Origin: Prado023 sp963700395
Lineage (GTDB): Bacteria; Actinomycetota; Actinomycetes; S36-B12; CAIYMF01
Assembly: GCA_963700395.1 (NCBI GenBank)
Contig: CAVOXI010000001.1
Span: 434,001 to 498,000 of the forward strand
Length of the DNA: 64,000 nucleotides
Reading direction: 5' to 3'
In this document: positions 56,978-64,000 of the stretch, in pieces
Position numbering within the stretch: the first letter of the stretch is position 1
How the letters are laid out: every line of letters begins with the position of its first letter
The notes under the pieces: generated by a model
What the model was told of the DNA's origin: nothing
Databases searched by the model: none
What the model saw: only the letters and a program-made list of their open reading frames with translations
Made by a program: the position numbers and the translations under genes

Positions 56978-59839
56978 TCAGCTGCAGCCGCTGGTGCTCC
57001 CGCAGCCCTCACACACGTAGCACGAGCCCGCCGGGCGCATCTTCACGCCGCAGGTCATGCACAGTGGTGCGTCCGACGCCTTGCCGTTGATCGCCTCGAG
57101 CAGCTCGGCCGAGGAGTGAACGCCGCTCAGTGACAGGCCACTCGCGCCCCGGCCTGCTGTGACGGGTGCGCTGGTAATGGTGGGCGCGCCCTCGACGGGG
57201 ACGGACTGAGCCAGGCCCTCGACGTCGATCTCCAGCTGCGCGCCGCCGTAGGTCGCTGCGACCTGCGCCGCACGCTCTTCGGCCGTGAAGATGCCCAGCG
57301 CCTCGCGGCTGTCATAGTCGAGGTAGTCCAGTGCCAGACGACGGAAGATGTAGTCCACGATCGACTGTGCCATCCGGATGTCCGGATCGTCGGTCATGCC
57401 AGAGGGTTCGAAGCGCATGTTGACGAACTTGTTGACGAACGCCTCGAGCGGGACGCCGTACTGCAGGGCGATGGAGGTGGCGATCGAGAAGGCGTCCATG
57501 ACGCCCGCGAGGGTGGAACCCTGCTTGCCGAGCTTGAGGAAGACCTCGCCGAGGCCGTCGTCGGGGTAGGAGCCGGCCGTCATGTACCCCTCGGCACCCC
57601 CGACCGCGAACGACACCGTCCGGCTCGGCCGTGACTTGGGAAGGCGCTTGCGGATCGGGCGGTACTCGACCTCCACCGTGGGGACGTCCGCGTCGGCCTT
57701 CTTGGCCTTGGCGTCGGACAACGGCTGACCGACCTTGCAGTTGTCCCTGTAGATCGCCAGCGCCTTGATCCCCATCTTCCAGGCCTGGAAGTAGATCTCC
57801 TCGACCTCCTCGACCGAGGCCGTCTCGGGCATGTTCACGGTCTTGGAGATGGCTCCGGACAGGAAGGGCTGGCAGGCAGCCATCATGCGCACGTGCCCCA
57901 TCGGCGTGATGGCGCGCTCCCCCATGGCGCAGTCGAACACCGAGTAGTGCTCGGGCTTCAGCGCCGGGGCGCCGATGACGTGGCCATGCTCGGCGATGAA
58001 CTCGACGATCGCCTCGATCGTCTCCCCCGTGTAGCCCAGGCGGATCAGAGCCCGCGGGATGACCTGGTTGACGATCTGCATGGATCCGCCGCCAACGAGC
58101 TTCTTGAACTTGACCAGGGAGAAGTCGGGCTCGATGCCGGTGGTGTCGCAGTCCATCATGAAGCCGATGGTGCCCGTGGGCGCCAGCACAGAGGCCTGCG
58201 CATTGCGCCAGCCGTGCACGGCACCGATCTGGATGCCCTCCTGCCAGACCTGCGATGCGAGCTTCAGGATGCTGGAGTCCAGCGACGAGTGCGTCCGCTG
58301 GGCGTCCGTGGCGGCGGCGTGCTTGCGCATGACCCGCGTGTGCGCGTCCTTGTTGCGCGCGTAGCCCTCATAGGGACCCACGACGGAGGCGAGCTCAGCG
58401 GAGCGCTTGTACGCGGTGCCCGTCATGAGGCTGGTGATGGACGCCGCGAGCGCCCGCCCGCCGTCCGAGTCGTAGGCGAGGCCGGTGGCCATGAGCAGCG
58501 CACCGAGGTTGGCGTAGCCGATGCCGAGCTGGCGGAACTTGCGCGTGGTGTCGCCGATCGCCTCGGTCGGGAAGTCCGCGAAGCAGATCGAGATGTCCAT
58601 CGCGGTGATGATGAACTCGACCGCCTTCTTGAACAGCGGCGCGTCGAAGGTGTCGTCCTTGAGGAACTTCAGCAGGTTCAGCGACGCCAGGTTGCACGAG
58701 GAGTTGTCCAGGCTCATGTACTCCGAGCAGGGGTTGGACGCGGTGATCCGGCCGGTCTCGGGGTTGGTGTGCCAGTCGTTGATGGTGTCGTCGTACTGGA
58801 TACCGGGATCTGCGCAGGCCCAGGCTGCCTCCGCCATGGACCGGAAGAGCGCATTGGCGTCCACGGTCTCGATGACCTCACCGGACCCACGTGCCACCAG
58901 GCCGAACTCGCGCTTGTCCTCGACGGCCCGCATGAACTCGTCGGAGACCCGCACCGAGTTGTTGGCGTTCTGGTACTGGACCGAGGTGATGTCCTTGCCC
59001 CCGAGGTCCATGTCGAAGCCCGCATCGCGCAGGACGCGGATCTTCTCCTCCTCGCGCACCTTCGTGGCGATGAACTCCGCGATGTCGGGGTGGTCGACGT
59101 CGAGGACCACCATCTTCGCGGCACGCCGAGTGGCTCCCCCGGACTTGATGGTGCCTGCCGAGGCGTCTGCGCCGCGCATGAAGGAGACCGGCCCTGAGGC
59201 GGTCCCGCCGCTGGAGAGCAGCTCCTTGCTCGACCGGATCCGCGACAGGTTGAGGCCCGCGCCGGATCCGCCCTTGAAGATCCAGCCCTCCTCGCGGTAC
59301 CAGTTCAGGATGGAGTCCATCGTGTCGTCCACGGAGAGGATGAAGCAGGCGCTGACCTGCTGCGGGGACGCGGTGCCCACGTTGAACCACACCGGGGAGT
59401 TGAACGAGAAGACCTGGTGCAGCAGCATCCACGTCAGCTCGTGCTCGAAGATCTCGGCGTCGGCCTCGGTGGCGAAGTACCCGTGCTCACGTCCTGCGCG
59501 ACCGTAGGTGAGAACCACGCGGTCGATCAGCTGGCGCAGGCTGTGCTCGCGCTGCTCGGTTCCGACGGCACCCCGGAAGTACTTGGTGGTGACGATCGTG
59601 TACGCATTGACCGACCAGAAGTCCGGGAACTCCACGCCGCGCTGTTCGAACACTGTCTCGTTGGTCTTCCAGTTCGTCTGGACGACGTCCCGGCTCTCCC
59701 ACACGACGTCGTCGTAGGGATGGACCCCCTCGGTGGTGAAGACCCGCTCGAATCGGACGCTGGGAACCACGCGGGGGCGCCTCTCTGAGCTGGTGCGGGT
59801 CTCGGCAGCCTTCGGGTTGTCCGACGATGCTCGGGTCAT
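56978..59839 (-). CDS. nrdJ: Vitamin B12-dependent ribonucleotide reductase (class II)
   Basis: A 953-residue class II RNR. The finger-loop motif NPCSE (N369, C371, E373) and a second Cys at 382 keep the 11-residue spacing of C322/C333 in the Thermotoga enzyme. C165 (SACFILSV) is the other redox Cys. GWRNAQASVLAPTGTIGFMM and NMPETASVEEVEEIYF also fit. The C-terminus (CMTCGVKMRPAGSCYVCEGC) is a Cys-rich reducing or zinc tail. It converts ribonucleotides to deoxyribonucleotides using adenosylcobalamin. ATG 59839 follows AGGAGA. It lies 123 bp after nrdR and probably shares its promoter. Confidence 0.95.
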   Translation of the reverse strand: MTRASSDNPKAAETRTSSERRPRVVPSVRFERVFTTEGVHPYDDVVWESRDVVQTNWKTNETVFEQRGVEFPDFWSVNAYTIVTTKYFRGAVGTEQREHSLRQLIDRVVLTYGRAGREHGYFATEADAEIFEHELTWMLLHQVFSFNSPVWFNVGTASPQQVSACFILSVDDTMDSILNWYREEGWIFKGGSGAGLNLSRIRSSKELLSSGGTASGPVSFMRGADASAGTIKSGGATRRAAKMVVLDVDHPDIAEFIATKVREEEKIRVLRDAGFDMDLGGKDITSVQYQNANNSVRVSDEFMRAVEDKREFGLVARGSGEVIETVDANALFRSMAEAAWACADPGIQYDDTINDWHTNPETGRITASNPCSEYMSLDNSSCNLASLNLLKFLKDDTFDAPLFKKAVEFIITAMDISICFADFPTEAIGDTTRKFRQLGIGYANLGALLMATGLAYDSDGGRALAASITSLMTGTAYKRSAELASVVGPYEGYARNKDAHTRVMRKHAAATDAQRTHSSLDSSILKLASQVWQEGIQIGAVHGWRNAQASVLAPTGTIGFMMDCDTTGIEPDFSLVKFKKLVGGGSMQIVNQVIPRALIRLGYTGETIEAIVEFIAEHGHVIGAPALKPEHYSVFDCAMGERAITPMGHVRMMAACQPFLSGAISKTVNMPETASVEEVEEIYFQAWKMGIKALAIYRDNCKVGQPLSDAKAKKADADVPTVEVEYRPIRKRLPKSRPSRTVSFAVGGAEGYMTAGSYPDDGLGEVFLKLGKQGSTLAGVMDAFSIATSIALQYGVPLEAFVNKFVNMRFEPSGMTDDPDIRMAQSIVDYIFRRLALDYLDYDSREALGIFTAEERAAQVAATYGGAQLEIDVEGLAQSVPVEGAPTITSAPVTAGRGASGLSLSGVHSSAELLEAINGKASDAPLCMTCGVKMRPAGSCYVCEGCGSTSGCS

Positions 59840-59962
59840 GCGCTCTCCTATTGGATCGTCCGCGGTGGGCCGCGGTGGTACCCCGGTGACCCGGGCGGAT
59901 GGACGTGCTGTCGATCGTTCTGTGGGCACCGGATCCCGGTGCGGTTGTTGCGGCAGTGCGGG

Positions 59963-60451
59963 TCAGGTCGCTCCTGTGCGCAGGTCCACCGAGGTGGAGC
60001 CCACCTCCGGATCGGCCCGGAGAAGGGTGATCTCGGCCTCGAAGTCAGCCAGCGACTCGAAGGACCGGTACACCGAGGCGAATCGCAGGTAGGCCACCTC
60101 GTCGAGGATGCGCAAGGGACCGAGGATCGCCAGGCCGACGTCGTGGGAGGCGATGGCAGCCTGACCGGACGCTCGAAGCCCGTCCTCCACCTGCTGCGCA
60201 AGCAGGGCGAGGTCGTCCTCGCTCACCGGTCGGCCCTGGCAGGCCTTGCGAACACCGCTGACCACGTTGTCCCGGCTGAACGGCTCAACGACCCCGGATC
60301 GCTTGACCACCAGCATGCTCATCGTCTCGACAGTCGTGAAGCGCTGGCTGCACGAGGGGCACTGCCTGCGCCGACGGATCGAGGTGCCGTCCTCCGTGGC
60401 GCGTGAGTCAACGACGCGGGTGTCCGATGAACGGCAGAACGGGCAGAACAT
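59963..60451 (-). CDS. nrdR: Transcriptional repressor NrdR
   Basis: A 162-residue regulator with the full NrdR layout. A zinc ribbon (C3, C6, C31, C34: MFCPFCRSSDTRVVDSR and CPSC) precedes RRRRQCPSCSQRFTT and an ATP-cone (VVKRSGVVEPFSRDNVVSGV). It senses ATP and dATP and represses ribonucleotide reductase genes by binding paired NrdR boxes. Candidate boxes lie upstream at 60551-60598, so autoregulation with nrdJ downstream is expected. The C-terminal tail is slightly longer than the family's usual 150-160 residues. Confidence 0.96.
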   Translation of the reverse strand: MFCPFCRSSDTRVVDSRATEDGTSIRRRRQCPSCSQRFTTVETMSMLVVKRSGVVEPFSRDNVVSGVRKACQGRPVSEDDLALLAQQVEDGLRASGQAAIASHDVGLAILGPLRILDEVAYLRFASVYRSFESLADFEAEITLLRADPEVGSTSVDLRTGAT

Positions 60452-60550
60452 CGGTCACCTCCACTCAGGTCGGGCGGGCTTCGCTGCGACGGACCGGCCC
60501 TCACCTGGGGATCACCCTGGGGATTACCTGTCCAGAACCTGTGGATGATC

Positions 60551-60598
60551 AACCACAACCTGTGGATGACTTACACGGGTGTAACTACTAGATGTGGT
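60551..60598. promoter_or_regulatory. Candidate NrdR box pair upstream of nrdR-nrdJ
   Basis: Two 16-bp imperfect palindromes, AACCACAACCTGTGGA (60551-60566) and AACTACTAGATGTGGT (60583-60598), lie with centres 32 bp apart, about three helical turns. That is the spacing usual for tandem NrdR sites. A perfect 14-bp palindrome TTACACGGGTGTAA (60571-60584) sits between them. Assignment rests on pattern and position only. Confidence 0.55.
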
Positions 60599-60656
60599 AA
60601 CCGTAGACCCTGCTCGCCCCAGACGCAAGCATTGGCGTGAATTGCCGCGCGGGTGC

Positions 60657-61025
60657 TCAGAGGTCGCTGGGAACGAGCAGCACCTGGCCGGGCTGGATGA
60701 GGTTCGAGCGCATCGCGTTGAGCTCGCGGATACGCGTGACGACCTCACGGGGGTCCGCTGCCGGTGCTGCGCGCCCGGCGATGAGCCACAGGGAGTCGCC
60801 CTGCTCGACCACGACGGTCCGGGTGCTGACCGTCTGTGGGGTCGATGCGTCGGCCGCCAATGCGCGCCCGCCCCCCGCGACGTCGACGACGCTCACGGCG
60901 AGCAGTGCGACGAGAGTCGCAAGGGCGGCGCTGCGCGCCAGCCGGCCTCGGCGGGTCAGGCGAACGTCAGCTGCCGAGTCCCGGCTGATCGGGGCCCACC
61001 CTGCAGCGGCTCCATATGTGGACAT
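60657..61025 (-). CDS. LysM-domain protein, possible SOS division inhibitor
   Basis: A 122-residue protein with an N-terminal basic region, a membrane/signal segment (LATLVALLAVSVVDVAGGG) and one C-terminal LysM domain (VVVEQGDSLWLIAGRAAPAA, then NLIQPGQVLLVPSDL). A small membrane-anchored LysM protein divergent from lexA recalls YneA of Bacillus and similar SOS-controlled cell-division inhibitors in actinobacteria. An SOS box lies 14 bp upstream of its start. The inhibitor role is inferred from this arrangement, not shown by residues. It stands before nrdR on the same strand. Confidence 0.82.
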   Translation of the reverse strand: MSTYGAAAGWAPISRDSAADVRLTRRGRLARSAALATLVALLAVSVVDVAGGGRALAADASTPQTVSTRTVVVEQGDSLWLIAGRAAPAADPREVVTRIRELNAMRSNLIQPGQVLLVPSDL

Positions 61026-61038
61026 CGCGACCTCCTCC

Positions 61039-61054
61039 TCGAACGGATGTTCTA
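61039..61054. promoter_or_regulatory. SOS box for the LysM gene (LexA operator)
   Basis: TCGAACGGATGTTCTA matches the actinobacterial SOS consensus TCGAAC-N4-GTTCGA at 11 of 12 fixed positions. It lies 14 bp before the LysM gene start. A weaker neighbour (TCGAACACCTGTGCTA) follows directly at 61055-61070. Confidence 0.85.
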
Positions 61055-61106
61055 TCGAACACCTGTGCTAGTTGTACCACCGCCGACCGACACGCTCAAG
61101 TCCCAA

Positions 61107-61122
61107 TCGAACAGATGTTTGA
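61107..61122. promoter_or_regulatory. SOS box for lexA (LexA operator)
   Basis: TCGAACAGATGTTTGA matches TCGAAC-N4-GTTCGA with one mismatch. It lies about 130 bp before the lexA start and about 70 bp from the LysM-side box, as expected of an autoregulated lexA promoter region. Confidence 0.85.
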
Positions 61123-61198
61123 ACAATCGGTGTGCCGGTTGTAGCGTTACGTCCAGGTGGTCAGACATCGACCGCCTTGCTAGAAGGCTCGCGCAGGG

Positions 61199-61220
61199 GT
61201 CTGACATTGCGATGTCAGAC
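61199..61220. promoter_or_regulatory. Perfect palindrome in the lexA leader
   Basis: GTCTGACAT and ATGTCAGAC flank a 4-nt TGCG centre, giving a perfect 9-bp inverted repeat. A third half-site (TCAGACATCG at 61161-61170, reverse-complement CGATGTCTGA) matches its right arm (CGATGTCAGA) at 9 of 10 positions. It sits 29 bp before the lexA ATG and is unlike an SOS box. Its role, as operator or leader hairpin, is unknown. Confidence 0.6.
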
Positions 61221-61249
61221 GCTCAGGAGCGACTGAACTGGAGGGCATC

Positions 61250-61921
61250 ATGGCCACGATCCATCCACTCCCCGACTCCGCTGAGGATCACGTGGGGCTC
61301 ACGCTCAGGCAGCGCCGGGTCCTTGAGGTCATCCGCGAGTCGGTCGAGGGTCGCGGATATCCGCCGAGCGTCCGGGAGATCGGCGAGCTCGTCGGCCTGA
61401 ACTCCCCCTCGAGCGTCGCCCACCAGCTGAAGGTGCTGGAGTCCAAGGGGTACCTTCGGCGCGACCCGAACCGCCCGCGCGCCATGGAGGTCCTGGACCC
61501 CTACGGTCACGCCGCGGACCCGACGGACAGCGCGGACGCGCGTCCCGACGCCGTCTTCGTGCCCGTGGTCGGGCAGATCGCAGCAGGTGGGCCGATCCTG
61601 GCCGAGCAGGTGGTGGAGACGGTCTTCCCCCTGCCGCGCGAGCTGGTGGGCGACGGAGACCTCTTCCTCCTACGGGTCAAGGGCGACTCGATGATCGACG
61701 CCGCGATCTGCGACGGGGACTACGTGGTCATCAGGGCTGGCCAATCCGCGGAGAACGGGGCGATCGTCGCGGCCCTGCTCGAGGACGAGGCGACCGTCAA
61801 GACGCTCAAGCAGCGCGATGGTCACAGCTGGCTGATGCCCCACAATCCCGCCTACGAGCCGATCAACGGCGACAACGCAGTGATCATGGGCACTGTGGTG
61901 GCCGTGCTCCGGCGGGTCTGA
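61250..61921 (+). CDS. lexA: SOS repressor LexA
   Basis: A 223-residue LexA. The N-terminal winged helix (LRQRRVLEVIRESVEGRGYP, SVREIGELVGLNSPSSVAHQ) is followed by the self-cleavage site A112-G113 in GQIAAGGPI and the catalytic S147 (GDSMIDAAICDGDYV) with K184. It represses DNA-damage genes until RecA stimulates autocleavage. ATG 61250 has GGAGGG upstream. Two SOS boxes lie in the shared region with the divergent LysM gene, indicating autoregulation. Confidence 0.97.
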   Translation: MATIHPLPDSAEDHVGLTLRQRRVLEVIRESVEGRGYPPSVREIGELVGLNSPSSVAHQLKVLESKGYLRRDPNRPRAMEVLDPYGHAADPTDSADARPDAVFVPVVGQIAAGGPILAEQVVETVFPLPRELVGDGDLFLLRVKGDSMIDAAICDGDYVVIRAGQSAENGAIVAALLEDEATVKTLKQRDGHSWLMPHNPAYEPINGDNAVIMGTVVAVLRRV

Positions 61922-61971
61922 GCTGAGCCACCCCTCGGGTTCACAGGCAGTGCTGGCCTAGTCTTCGAGAC

Positions 61972-63345
61972 GTGACACCCAAGCTGGATCCTGGCGAGCG
62001 GGCACAGTGGGGCGCCGAGGCACGGAAGGCGTTGCCCCGTCAGTCCCTGGCCGCGTGGGAAGCTCCCCCGGAGCGGCCTGATCCGGTGGACCTGCTCATC
62101 GCCCAGGGAAGCAGCCGGATCGCCAGCCTCGTTCCCATCCGTCACGGTCGCATGAGCACCTCCACCTTCGCCTTCTACCGCGGGTCGGCGGTCGTCATGG
62201 CAGCTGACCTGGCCAGCCAGCCCAACACCGGCCTGATCGTGCAGCTGTGCGGCGATGCGCACATCGCCAACTTCGGGATGTTCGCCTCACCCGAGCGCAC
62301 CCTGCTGTTCGACCTCAACGACTTCGACGAGACCCACCCCGGCCCCTTCGAGTGGGATGTGAAGCGGCTGGCCGCCTCGGCTGTTCTCACGGCTCGGTCC
62401 AACGGGTGGCGAACCTCGTCGCAACGAGCCCTTGCGCGCACATCGGCCCAGGCATATCGGGAGGCCATGCGTTCGTTCGCCGAGATGGGCACCTTGGACG
62501 TCTGGTACTCCCGCCTGGATGTCTCGGACATCGGCCGGCTTGCCAGTTCCATGCCGCCCGAGTCGGCGCTGGCCCGCGTCGAGCGCTCCATTGAGGGGGC
62601 TCGGCGGCGGACGAACCTGCAGGCCATGGGCAAGCTGACCACCGTTGTCGACGGCGTGCGCCGGTTCGTGGAGGATCCGCCGTTGCTGACCAGAGTCGGT
62701 GCCGAGCATGCCGAGCTCCTGGGACTTGACGCCATGCTCACCTATCGGCACACGCTGGTCTCCGACCGCGCCGCACTGCTCGACCAGTTCGATGTCGTCG
62801 ACGTGGCACGCAAGGTGGTCGGCGTCGGCAGCGTGGGAACCCGCTGCTACGTGCTGCTCATGCAGGGCGTGGACGGCACTGATCCGCTCGTCCTGCAGTT
62901 CAAGGAGGCCACGTCCTCCGTGCTGGAGCCCTACACGCAACCCAGCGAGTTCGGCCACCACGGCGCACGCGTCGTGGCGGGTCAGCGGCTCATGCAGGCC
63001 GCCTCGGACATCTTCATAGGGTGGACCTCGGCGACGGATGCCCACAACGTGGTTCATGACTCCTACGTCCGGCAGCTTCGCGACATGAAGTTCTCGCCGG
63101 ACCTGTCCGCCCTGGATGAGGGAAGCCTGCAGATGTACCTGCACGCCTGCGGCTGGACCCTGGCGCGGGCCCACGCGCGATCGGGCGACAGGCTCGCGAT
63201 CAGCGCCTACCTGGGGCGGAGCAGCAAGTTCGACGAGGCCATCGGCAGCTGGGCGATGGCGTACGCGGACCAGGCGGAGTCCGACCACGCCTCGATGGTG
63301 CATGCCATCCGGATGGCTCGGCTGCCCTCGATCACGGGGGTGTGA
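61972..63345 (+). CDS. DUF2252-family protein
   Basis: A 457-residue protein of the DUF2252 family. It shows RMSTSTFAFYRGSAVVMAAD, LCGDAHIANFGMFASPERTL, FDLNDFDETHPGPFEWDVKR, FKEATSSVLEPY and the late ACGWTLARAHARSGD. The GDAHxxNFG and FDxNDFD motifs resemble the catalytic loops of kinase-like (APH) folds, so phosphotransfer is a reasonable guess. The biochemical role is unknown. It starts at a GTG 50 bp after lexA and overlaps the convergent helicase frame at its 3' end. Confidence 0.9.
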   Translation: MTPKLDPGERAQWGAEARKALPRQSLAAWEAPPERPDPVDLLIAQGSSRIASLVPIRHGRMSTSTFAFYRGSAVVMAADLASQPNTGLIVQLCGDAHIANFGMFASPERTLLFDLNDFDETHPGPFEWDVKRLAASAVLTARSNGWRTSSQRALARTSAQAYREAMRSFAEMGTLDVWYSRLDVSDIGRLASSMPPESALARVERSIEGARRRTNLQAMGKLTTVVDGVRRFVEDPPLLTRVGAEHAELLGLDAMLTYRHTLVSDRAALLDQFDVVDVARKVVGVGSVGTRCYVLLMQGVDGTDPLVLQFKEATSSVLEPYTQPSEFGHHGARVVAGQRLMQAASDIFIGWTSATDAHNVVHDSYVRQLRDMKFSPDLSALDEGSLQMYLHACGWTLARAHARSGDRLAISAYLGRSSKFDEAIGSWAMAYADQAESDHASMVHAIRMARLPSITGV

Positions 63346-64000
63346 CTGCCACCAGGCTCCTCGTCCCGACCCGGAAGCGCGTCGGCCGAGGATGCGGCTG
63401 TGAGGGTTGTATCGAGCCGCCCCAGGGCGGCCACGACGGTGGGAAGGTCGGTCGTCCACCACAGCGGCGGGAGGCTGGCGCGCAGTCGCGCGCCATAGCC
63501 GGTCGTGGCCAGTCGGGAGTCGAGGACCGCCACCACACCACGGTCGTCGGGGGTCCGGATGAGTCGCCCGGCCCCCTGCGCGAGCATGAGGGCTGCCCGC
63601 GGCACCGACACCGCAGTGAATCCACTGCCGCCCTGGGCGTCGATGAGCTCCTGCCGCGCTGAGACCACGGGGTCGTCGGGCCGGGGGAACGGGATCCGGT
63701 CGATCACCACCAGCGTGCACGACGGACCGGGGACGTCCACTCCCTGCCACAGCGAGAGCGTTCCCAGCAGCGATGCCCGGGGGTCCTCGGCGAACTGCCG
63801 GACCAGCCCCGCGATGGCGTCCCCGCGCCTTGCCACGATCAGCGGGCGGTCGGTACGTCCTGCCATTCGACGGCGGAGCACCTCCTCTGCCCGCTCGACC
63901 GAGCGCCATGAGGAGAACAGAGCCAGGGTGCGACCACCCGCGGCGTCGAGCAGATCTGCGATCTCTTCGAGCGCAAGCTCGCTGATCCCGTCACGTCCGG
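63207..64000 (-). CDS. DinG-type ATP-dependent helicase, C-terminal part (5' end outside window)
   Basis: Open from the right edge. The visible part is the second helicase domain: RTLALFSSWRSVERAEEVLR, SLLGTLSLWQGVDVPGPSCT, LVVIDRIPFPRPDDPVVSAR and GAGRLIRTPDDRGVVAVLDS, the last containing the Q-x-x-G-R-x-I-R motif VI. These fit the DinG/XPD-like superfamily 2 group acting on DNA, often in SOS response. The frame continues 139 bp into the DUF2252 3' end before stopping at 63207. This tail (after about 63345) looks like antisense of that gene, so the true end may be earlier. Confidence 0.8.
   Translation of the reverse strand, partial: GRDGISELALEEIADLLDAAGGRTLALFSSWRSVERAEEVLRRRMAGRTDRPLIVARRGDAIAGLVRQFAEDPRASLLGTLSLWQGVDVPGPSCTLVVIDRIPFPRPDDPVVSARQELIDAQGGSGFTAVSVPRAALMLAQGAGRLIRTPDDRGVVAVLDSRLATTGYGARLRASLPPLWWTTDLPTVVAALGRLDTTLTAASSADALPGRDEEPGGSHTPVIEGSRAIRMACTIEAWSDSAWSAYAIAQLPMASSNLLLRPR

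Noticed and set aside
59840..59962. Possible cobalamin riboswitch before nrdJ
   Set aside because: NrdJ needs B12, but the gap is only 123 bp and has no B12-box. It holds just a small GCACCGG/CCGGTGC hairpin.
62287..63909. A 540-codon minus-strand frame antisense to the DUF2252 gene
   Set aside because: It is an Arg/Gly/Ala-rich shadow of a well-conserved plus-strand gene. High GC commonly leaves such frames open.

Overview
The window is high-GC chromosomal DNA from an actinobacterium (Actinomycetota). Several features point there together: an HrdB/SigA-type sigma factor with a long Lys/Ala- and acid-rich N-terminus, a GuaB1-type IMPDH-related enzyme, an SsgA-family protein, a B12-dependent NrdJ with NrdR, TCGAAC-N4-GTTCGA-type SOS boxes at lexA, a DUF7455-like protein beside a ParE-type topoisomerase, a DUF4192 protein, and a SAM-IV riboswitch. 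SsgA-like proteins are typical of morphologically complex actinomycetes, but genus cannot be settled from this window. I see no insertion sequence, prophage, CRISPR array or replication origin, and base composition looks even.

Layout. 1-4305 (minus): an exopolysaccharide operon (secreted SPWNTPI-motif protein, GT4 glycosyltransferase, Wzz-like co-polymerase, O-antigen-ligase/polymerase cut by the window edge), next to a degenerate GGDEF protein. 5.2-9.5 kb: AI-2E-type exporter, BrkB/YihY membrane protein, HEAT-repeat protein and a secreted EstA-like esterase. 9.6-12.1 kb: a small accessory cluster of alpha/beta hydrolase, Imm5-like protein and Arr rifampin ADP-ribosyltransferase. 12.2-16.8 kb: tRNA-Val(CAC), PGPGW membrane protein, SsgA-like protein, the pabB-pabC folate pair, the tRNA trio Gly(GCC)-Cys(GCA)-Val(GAC) with terminator, and a TetR regulator. 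17-21.8 kb: Gfo/Idh/MocA oxidoreductase, SDR, lipoprotein hydrolase and a cyclic-2,3-diphosphoglycerate-synthetase-like GTPase. 22-26 kb: a duplicated PepSY-like protein, two-component system and a secreted peptidoglycan-binding protein. 26-35 kb: lactate permease, MDR oxidoreductase, cNMP-binding protein, ATP-grasp protein, second BrkB protein, L-lactate dehydrogenase, ferredoxin-NADP reductase-like flavoprotein and beta-carbonic anhydrase. 35-53.6 kb: core genes (parE, DUF7455, DUF456, hrpA, guaB1, an orphan PilB/GspE ATPase, multicopper oxidase, NUDIX, sigA, universal stress protein, metY under a SAM-IV riboswitch). 53.7-64 kb: DUF4192, GreA-like factor, proline-rich membrane protein, nrdJ-nrdR, LysM protein divergent from lexA across SOS boxes, DUF2252, and the 3' part of a DinG-type helicase.

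How the genes work together. LctP plus L-LDH suggest lactate exchange and oxidation or fermentation. NrdR-NrdJ and LexA-LysM form adjoining dNTP-supply and DNA-damage modules with visible operator candidates. metY is controlled by SAM through its leader RNA. The PepSY/response-regulator/histidine-kinase set looks like an envelope-sensing unit beside a secreted wall protein.

A strong caveat: about thirteen single-base frameshifts interrupt ten genes that otherwise read through well. This is most easily explained by residual indel errors in the assembly. The affected genes are annotated at full span with the break positions given. The most distinctive biology is the Arr/Imm5-like/hydrolase operon, the ParE EGNSA variant, the very similar PepSY tandem repeat, and the unexplained palindrome in the lexA leader.
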